Below, piece by piece: positions 58,922-64,000 of a stretch of 64,000 nt of DNA (the first letter of the stretch is position 1; every line of letters begins with the position of its first letter). This DNA comes from JAAEPI01 sp964352625 (GTDB taxonomy: Bacteria; Bacteroidota; Bacteroidia; Cytophagales; Cyclobacteriaceae): positions 62,001-126,000 of the forward strand of contig CAYGSD010000008.1 in assembly GCA_964352625.1 (NCBI GenBank), read 5' to 3'. The position numbers and the translations under genes are program-made. Under the pieces are notes generated by a model. The model had not been told where the DNA came from, ran no database searches, and was given only the letters and a program-made list of their open reading frames with translations.

Positions 58922-60471
58922 CCACGCGAAGATAGCGTGATGAAAGGAACGATCATCTCCTCCATGCTAATTCCGCCATGCTGAAAAGTGTCCCTGTAGT
59001 GTCGAGCATAATGATTGAAATTATTGGGATAGGCAAAAAAGGTTGTTCCATGAGTGAAAGCAAATGAGGTGCTCACATTCACTTTTGGCAAGCCAATGAG
59101 TTCTGGTTTGGTCACATGGAAACATTTCTTGGTGTCCACAGCGAGGTTCTTTCCTTGCTTGTACCTGAGGTTAGTATTCACATCTCGGTCTCCAACAATT
59201 TTAAGTGGGTTCTTGACTCTAATTGTTCCATGATCTGTAGTGATCATCACCTTGACTTTCTGTTCTGAAAGCAACTTCAGGGTTTCGTACAAGTTGGAAT
59301 GCAAAAACCAGGATTTGGTCAGGGATCTATACGCCGATTCATCAGGAGCTAATTCCTGAATCATTCGCATATCTGTGCGAGCATGCGAAAGCATATCTAC
59401 AAAATTGTATACCAAAACATTGAAAGGGTTTTGGAGCAAGTCAGACAGGTGCTCTGTGACTTGCTTTCCTTCATTCACGTTTAAGATTTTTCGATACGTT
59501 GACTTCACATTCAGCCCCGATCTATCAAGATTCCTCTTCAGCAACTCATGCTCAAATTTGTTTTTCCCGTCCTCCTCATCTTCTCCAACCCAATATTCAG
59601 CATCCCGCTTGCTTATGTCAAGTGGTAGCAATCCAGCAAATAGAGAATTTCTTGCATAGGAAGTGGTCGTTGGCAAAATGGAATAGTAATAATCCTGCTC
59701 TTTGATAGTGAACATCTCGGCTATGTCCGGCTCCAACTCCTCCCATTGATCAAATCTTAGATTGTCAATAACTATTAAGAATACTGGCTCCTCGGCAATT
59801 TCCGGGAAGACCTTCTTCTGAAGCACGCGATGCGAAAGCATGGGTCTCGGCGAATTTGGCTCTTGAATCCACCCCTGATAATTATCCATCACAAATTGCG
59901 AAAAATAATCATTCGCCTCCGTCCACTGCATATCGAGCACCTCGCGCATACTCTTGTCCTCGCTTCGGTCAATTTCAATATTCCAATAAAGAAGTTTTTG
60001 GTAGAGTTCCGCCCATTCTGCATGACCGTCCACCTCGCCCAATGCTATACTTAACTCTTGGAATTCCCTCTGATAGCCAATATTTGTTCGGTCAGAAATC
60101 AGTCTTTTATTGTCCAAAATTTTCTTAGCAGAAAGAAGAATCTGATTCGGGTTCACTGGCTTGATCAGGTAATCCGCGATTTTGGACCCGATCGCCTCCT
60201 CCATTATGGCCTCCTCTTCATTCTTGGTGATCATCACCACGGGCACATTCGGATGCGTTGACTTGATGTAATTAAGCGTCTCCAACCCGCTCATACCCGG
60301 CATATGTTCGTCCAGAAAAACAAGGTCAAACTCGTTGTGATCAATTTGCTCCAAGGCGTCCGATCCGCTATTCACCGGAGTAATGGCGTACCCTTTTCCC
60401 TCCAGAAAAAGAATATGCGGTTTCAGCAAATCAATCTCATCATCGGCCCAAAGAATTCTATTTTTCTGCAT
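58918..60471 (-). CDS. porX: PorX: response regulator with PglZ phosphodiesterase-like domain
   Basis: Response regulator that with the sensor PorY controls expression of type IX secretion genes. The receiver domain (1-120) has the acidic pocket WADDE at 8-12 and the phosphorylation site D54 in LVFLDEHMPGMSG. A conserved Lys is in YLIKPVNP. After a helical linker, residues 210-517 form the PglZ/alkaline-phosphatase-like domain, with DNLRFDQW holding the metal-binding nucleophile region and later TTDHGTIRV. 517 residues, as in PorX. It heads the operon porX-tsaE-ald and is divergent from the HD-domain gene. Confidence 0.94.
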   Translation of the reverse strand: MQKNRILWADDEIDLLKPHILFLEGKGYAITPVNSGSDALEQIDHNEFDLVFLDEHMPGMSGLETLNYIKSTHPNVPVVMITKNEEEAIMEEAIGSKIADYLIKPVNPNQILLSAKKILDNKRLISDRTNIGYQREFQELSIALGEVDGHAEWAELYQKLLYWNIEIDRSEDKSMREVLDMQWTEANDYFSQFVMDNYQGWIQEPNSPRPMLSHRVLQKKVFPEIAEEPVFLIVIDNLRFDQWEELEPDIAEMFTIKEQDYYYSILPTTTSYARNSLFAGLLPLDISKRDAEYWVGEDEEDGKNKFEHELLKRNLDRSGLNVKSTYRKILNVNEGKQVTEHLSDLLQNPFNVLVYNFVDMLSHARTDMRMIQELAPDESAYRSLTKSWFLHSNLYETLKLLSEQKVKVMITTDHGTIRVKNPLKIVGDRDVNTNLRYKQGKNLAVDTKKCFHVTKPELIGLPKVNVSTSFAFTHGTTFFAYPNNFNHYARHYRDTFQHGGISMEEMIVPFITLSSRG

Positions 60472-60512
60472 TGACGTAGCTTTATGCCTTCAAGTTATAT
60501 CACCTACTTAGC

Positions 60513-61742
60513 GTGAACAAAAAGAAAATAATCAATGACCCTATATACGGGTTCATTTCCATACCAAACGAGCTGGTCTTCGATATTATTGAGCACCGAT
60601 ATCTCCAACGAATGCGCCGGATTCGACAACTCGGCGTAAGCGACTTGGTTTACCCGGGTGCGGTTCATTCAAGATTCCATCATGCACTTGGCGCCATGCA
60701 TTTGATGACCAAAGCCTTAAACACCCTACGAGACAAAGGGCATGATGTTAGTGACAAGGAAATGGAGGCAGCTCAAATCGCTATCCTTCTTCATGACCTT
60801 GGGCATGGACCATTTTCTCATTCGTTGGAGTACAGTATTTTTCCAGAGCTCCCGCATGAGCAACTGAGTCTGCTTCTGATGAAGAGAATCAATGAAGAAT
60901 TTGATGGAGCATTGGATTTGGCTCTGGAAATTTTTCAAGGAACCTATCAAAGAAAATTTTTGAATCAATTGGTTTCTAGTCAATTGGATGTCGATCGGCT
61001 GGATTACCTCCAAAGAGATAGTTTTTTTACGGGCGTACAAGAAGGAACCATTGGCTCAGATCGGATCATTAAAATGCTCAATTTGGTAGATGATGAATTA
61101 GTCGTAGAAGAAAAAGGAATTTACAGCATCGAAAATTTCCTGAGCGCCCGAAGGTTAATGTACTGGCAGGTCTACTTGCACAAGGCAGCTGTGGGAGCGG
61201 ATGTGATGCTGACCAATCTGATAAAACGTGCTCGGAAATTAAGTCAGGAAAACAACTCATTTCAAGCCACACCCGGTCTACTCTTCTTTCTAAAAAATGA
61301 AACCACGTCCAATGATTTTATTCAAAAACCAGAGCTCCTCGAAACTTTCTGCGAGTTGGATGACTCAGACATTTGGGGTTCTCTGAAATTCTGGGCTAAG
61401 AGTGACGATTTCATCTTATCTCAATTGAGCCAACATTTACTCAATCGCAGGCTGTATGCAATCGACCTCACGAATGAACTTCCTGAAAAAAGTAGGATAG
61501 CTGAATTGAGGCGAAAAGCTCAGACCCTATATGCGATCAATGAAAAGGAAAGTAAATCCTTCGTCAACAAAGGAACAGTCAGCAATGCTGCCTACGTGCT
61601 CAAAGACCAAACGATCAATATCCTGACCAAATCAGGTGAGGTAAAGGACGTTGCTCAGGCTACCGACCTACCGAATATCAAAGCGATGAGCAAAATTGTG
61701 ACAAAACACTACCTCTGCTACCCCAAAGAATTAACTTTGTAA
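60513..61742 (+). CDS. HD domain-containing phosphohydrolase
   Basis: Metal-dependent phosphohydrolase related to dGTPases and SAMHD1. The HD site is split in the usual way: an early HSRFHHALGAMHLM (His about residue 53), then LLHDLGHGPFSHSLE (HD pair about 94-95), and SSQLDVDRLDYLQRD with the last Asp. 409 residues from a GTG start. The substrate is probably a (d)NTP or related nucleotide. It precedes lpxD by 23 bases, and this order with porX and the lipid A genes is one I associate with many Bacteroidota. Confidence 0.9.
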   Translation: MNKKKIINDPIYGFISIPNELVFDIIEHRYLQRMRRIRQLGVSDLVYPGAVHSRFHHALGAMHLMTKALNTLRDKGHDVSDKEMEAAQIAILLHDLGHGPFSHSLEYSIFPELPHEQLSLLLMKRINEEFDGALDLALEIFQGTYQRKFLNQLVSSQLDVDRLDYLQRDSFFTGVQEGTIGSDRIIKMLNLVDDELVVEEKGIYSIENFLSARRLMYWQVYLHKAAVGADVMLTNLIKRARKLSQENNSFQATPGLLFFLKNETTSNDFIQKPELLETFCELDDSDIWGSLKFWAKSDDFILSQLSQHLLNRRLYAIDLTNELPEKSRIAELRRKAQTLYAINEKESKSFVNKGTVSNAAYVLKDQTINILTKSGEVKDVAQATDLPNIKAMSKIVTKHYLCYPKELTL

Positions 61743-61765
61743 TACATCACTTAAAAACACAATTC

Positions 61766-62803
61766 ATGGAATTTACGCTGGGGCAAATTGCCGCTCTGAT
61801 TGGAGGCAAAGTAGATGGGAATCCTGATCTGACTATATCAACAATTAGCAGCATTGAAGAGGCCAAGCCAGGCAGCATTTCATTCCTATCCAATCCTAAG
61901 TACGAGCCTCACATTTACGAGACTAAGGCTTCTGGGGTAATTGTCAATAAGGATTTCATTCCTGCAAAAAAGATCGATTCCTCGCTCATCAGGGTAGAAA
62001 ATGCCTACCTCGCTTTTACAGGTTTACTGAAAGAATACGAGCGAATCTTGAACTTCAGCAAAGAAGGAATAGAACAGCCATCTCATCTTCCATCCTCAGT
62101 TACTTATGGAGAAAATTTATTCTTAGGGGCCTTCGCTTATGTTGGAGTTGGTAGCAAAATTGGCAACAATGTAAAGATCCACCCGCAAGTCTACATTGGT
62201 GAAAATGTGACGATCGGTGACAACACGATCATTTACCCGGGTGTTAAAATTTATCCCAATAGTAAAATCGGGAATTACTGCACCATTCAGGCAGGGGCCG
62301 TGATCGGGAGCCACGGATTTGGTTTTGCTCCAAAAGAGGATGGTTCCTATGAAAACATCCCTCAGATTGGGAATGTCATCATCGAAGACCATGTAGACAT
62401 TGGTGCAAACACAACGATCGACTGTGCCACCTTTGAATCGACAATCATTAGAAAGGGAGTGAAAATTGACAACCTTGTGCAGATCGGACACAATGTAGAG
62501 GTTGGAGACAACACGGTGATTGCAGCCCTTTCGGGCATTTCCGGATCAACAAAAGTAGGGAAGCAGGTGATCATGGCTGGACAAGTCGGTATTGTTGGTC
62601 ATATTAAAATTGCTGACAAAACCACCATTGGAGCCAAATCCGGCATCATGCGTAGCACAAAAGAAGGTCAGGTTCTCTGGGGATCGCCTGCCGTGGAGAA
62701 AGGCGATGAGGTGCGATCGCTGGTCGTTTATAGAAAGCTTCCAGAGATGATGAGAAGGATCGAAAAACTTGAGGAAAAAATTCTAAATTTGCCGTCCAAT
62801 TAA
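61766..62803 (+). CDS. lpxD: UDP-3-O-(3-hydroxyacyl)glucosamine N-acyltransferase
   Basis: Third step of lipid A synthesis: transfers a 3-hydroxyacyl group to the glucosamine amine. The N-terminal uridine-binding domain (1-105) contains ISTISSIEEAKPGSISFLSNPKY. The left-handed beta-helix of hexapeptide repeats follows (IGNNVKIHPQVYIGENVTIGD and others). The catalytic His lies in AVIGSHGFGFAPKEDGS (about 190), with another His in LVQIGHNVEVGD. A C-terminal helix closes the protein. 345 residues. It is 25 bases upstream of lpxC-fabZ in the same operon. Confidence 0.97.
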   Translation: MEFTLGQIAALIGGKVDGNPDLTISTISSIEEAKPGSISFLSNPKYEPHIYETKASGVIVNKDFIPAKKIDSSLIRVENAYLAFTGLLKEYERILNFSKEGIEQPSHLPSSVTYGENLFLGAFAYVGVGSKIGNNVKIHPQVYIGENVTIGDNTIIYPGVKIYPNSKIGNYCTIQAGAVIGSHGFGFAPKEDGSYENIPQIGNVIIEDHVDIGANTTIDCATFESTIIRKGVKIDNLVQIGHNVEVGDNTVIAALSGISGSTKVGKQVIMAGQVGIVGHIKIADKTTIGAKSGIMRSTKEGQVLWGSPAVEKGDEVRSLVVYRKLPEMMRRIEKLEEKILNLPSN

Positions 62804-62828
62804 TCAAACCATCCGCTAACGCGTCAGG

Positions 62829-64000
62829 ATGCAAATTTATCAGCACACCATCAAGGGACCGGTCGAAGTTGCCGGGGTAGGACTTCACACCGGGGTAAAC
62901 GCTACCATGACTTTCTTGCCCGCCAAGCCAAACCACGGCATCAAATTCCAACGAGTTGATCTTGAAGGTCAACCAGTTGTGGATGCAGATGTGGACAATG
63001 TGGTTGACCTTTCAAGAGGCACGACCATAGAGCAAAATGGTGCAAGAGTCAACACCGTCGAGCACACACTGGCCGCACTTGTCGGCTTAGAAATCGACAA
63101 TGTACTCATCCAACTGGACGGTCCAGAGCCTCCGATCATGGATGGTAGTTCACGCCTATTTATTGATGCAATACTGGAGGTAGGGCTGCAGGAGCAAAAT
63201 GCCCAAAGAGATTTCTTCGAGATTCCAGAAAGCGTTTTTTATCAGGATAAAGAACGTGAAGTGGAAATAGCGGCTTTGCCGTTAGACGATTATCGGATCA
63301 CGGTAATGGTAGATTACAAGTCCCCTGTGCTAGGAAGTCAGCATGCTTCACTCAACAATATTCAGGATTTCAAAGAGCAGATTTCCAGCTGCAGAACATT
63401 TTGTTTCCTTCATGAAGTGGAGACACTTTATAAGCACAACTTGATTAAAGGTGGTGACTTGAGTAATGCCATTGTCGTGGTAGATCGGAAAGTTGAAGAT
63501 GGGGAACTTGACTACTTGGCGGATCTTCTTGGCAAACCAAAAGTGGAAGCGAGAGAAGAAGGCATTTTGAATAATGTGGAGCTTCGACATGCCAACGAGC
63601 CTGCACGCCATAAGCTCCTGGATGTAGTTGGGGATTTAGCATTGGTGGGTAGACCAATCAAAGCTCAAATTTTAGCGGCACGACCCGGACATGCCGCCAA
63701 TGTCGCTTTTGCCAAAAAGCTCAAGAGGCTGATGGAAAAGGAGAAGAAGAACAACGTGCCTCAGTACGACCCTAAGGTTCCTCCTGTCATTGACATCAAT
63801 AAAATCAATAAGATTCTTCCGCATCGCTATCCCTTCTTACTGATAGATAAAATCTTTCATCTCGATGATGAGCAGGTAGCGGGAATCAAAAATGTTACTT
63901 TCAATGAGCCATTTTTTCAAGGCCATTTCCCTGGGAACCCAGTGATGCCCGGAGTGCTTCAGATTGAAGCTATGGCTCAGATTGGTGGTATATTGGTCTT
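62829..64000 (+). CDS. lpxC: Fused LpxC deacetylase / FabZ dehydratase (3' end outside window)
   Basis: Bifunctional protein: UDP-3-O-acyl-GlcNAc deacetylase (lipid A) followed by 3-hydroxyacyl-ACP dehydratase (fatty acid synthesis). From ATG 62829, LpxC runs over about residues 1-300. Zinc and active-site motifs are VGLHTG, VEHTLAALVGLEIDN, GPEPPIMDGSS and LRHANEPARHKLLDVVGDLAL. A basic linker (KKLKRLMEKEKKNN) joins FabZ, which starts at about 318 (INKINKILPHRYPFLLIDKI). Its catalytic His is in PFFQGHFPGNPVMPG. The frame is open to the right edge. The lpxC-fabZ fusion is characteristic of Bacteroidota and supports the taxonomic call. Confidence 0.97.
   Translation, partial: MQIYQHTIKGPVEVAGVGLHTGVNATMTFLPAKPNHGIKFQRVDLEGQPVVDADVDNVVDLSRGTTIEQNGARVNTVEHTLAALVGLEIDNVLIQLDGPEPPIMDGSSRLFIDAILEVGLQEQNAQRDFFEIPESVFYQDKEREVEIAALPLDDYRITVMVDYKSPVLGSQHASLNNIQDFKEQISSCRTFCFLHEVETLYKHNLIKGGDLSNAIVVVDRKVEDGELDYLADLLGKPKVEAREEGILNNVELRHANEPARHKLLDVVGDLALVGRPIKAQILAARPGHAANVAFAKKLKRLMEKEKKNNVPQYDPKVPPVIDINKINKILPHRYPFLLIDKIFHLDDEQVAGIKNVTFNEPFFQGHFPGNPVMPGVLQIEAMAQIGGILV

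Noticed and set aside
1..64000. tRNA, rRNA, CRISPR arrays, riboswitches, prophage or complete insertion sequences
   Set aside because: None could be recognised by reading both strands; small or divergent RNA elements could have been missed without covariance models.

Overview
The window is a chromosomal segment of a Bacteroidota bacterium, most likely a marine Cytophagales-type organism. The grounds are: type IX secretion system (T9SS) genes (a plug protein and PorX), a fused lpxC-fabZ, PUR-like DUF3276, DUF5916 and PorT-like outer membrane barrels, a DUF5117/5118-type metalloprotease, many short-signal lipoproteins, weak Shine-Dalgarno sites, and TAnnTTTG-like -7 elements before some genes. 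No rRNA, tRNA, CRISPR array, prophage or intact insertion sequence was seen. The assignment rests on gene content only; no database was searched.

Layout. 0-6 kb: end of an aldehyde dehydrogenase gene overlapping a sulfotransferase, DUF3109 and YceI proteins, a barrel protein, and an overlapping operon for norspermidine/spermidine synthesis (carboxynorspermidine synthase, DinB-like protein, nspC). 6-15.8 kb: DUF5916 barrel, T9SS plug protein, ychF, PUR-like protein, DUF58 protein, dicluster ferredoxin, LuxC-type acyl-CoA reductase with an aldo/keto reductase. 16-23.3 kb: both aconitases, AcnB and AcnA, flanking a YfcC-type transporter. 23.3-26.6 kb is the most rearranged part: a nested palindromic element, two small-molecule methyltransferase-like genes joined directly to a truncated DUF262 gene, and a CoiA-like/coiled-coil gene that contains a second long open frame. 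26.6-34.3 kb: lipid-binding YceI lipoprotein, a 38-residue basic protein, a large zinc metalloprotease, NfeD-like plus flotillin, and type II NADH dehydrogenase.

34.3-47 kb holds a tightly packed minus-strand operon of eight genes (two GLUG/Ig-like lipoproteins, porin, M14 carboxypeptidase, porin, alpha/beta hydrolase lipoprotein, SGNH hydrolase, SLC13 carboxylate transporter). Divergent from it is a gene for an unusual protein with an N-terminal HTH-like segment, one membrane span and a large exported domain. I infer an envelope system that cleaves a polymer or conjugate and imports a carboxylate, with its own membrane-bound regulator. This is the best candidate for an undescribed system in the window.

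47-64 kb is mostly housekeeping: HI0933-like flavoprotein, DUF4920 lipoprotein, PDZ aspartyl-protease-like protein, UvrD/PcrA helicase preceded by a 48-residue membrane protein, an acyltransferase-gpsA pair for phospholipid synthesis, thioredoxin, a CotH-like lipoprotein, then ald-tsaE-porX on the minus strand, divergent from an HD-domain gene, lpxD and lpxC-fabZ, which runs off the right edge.
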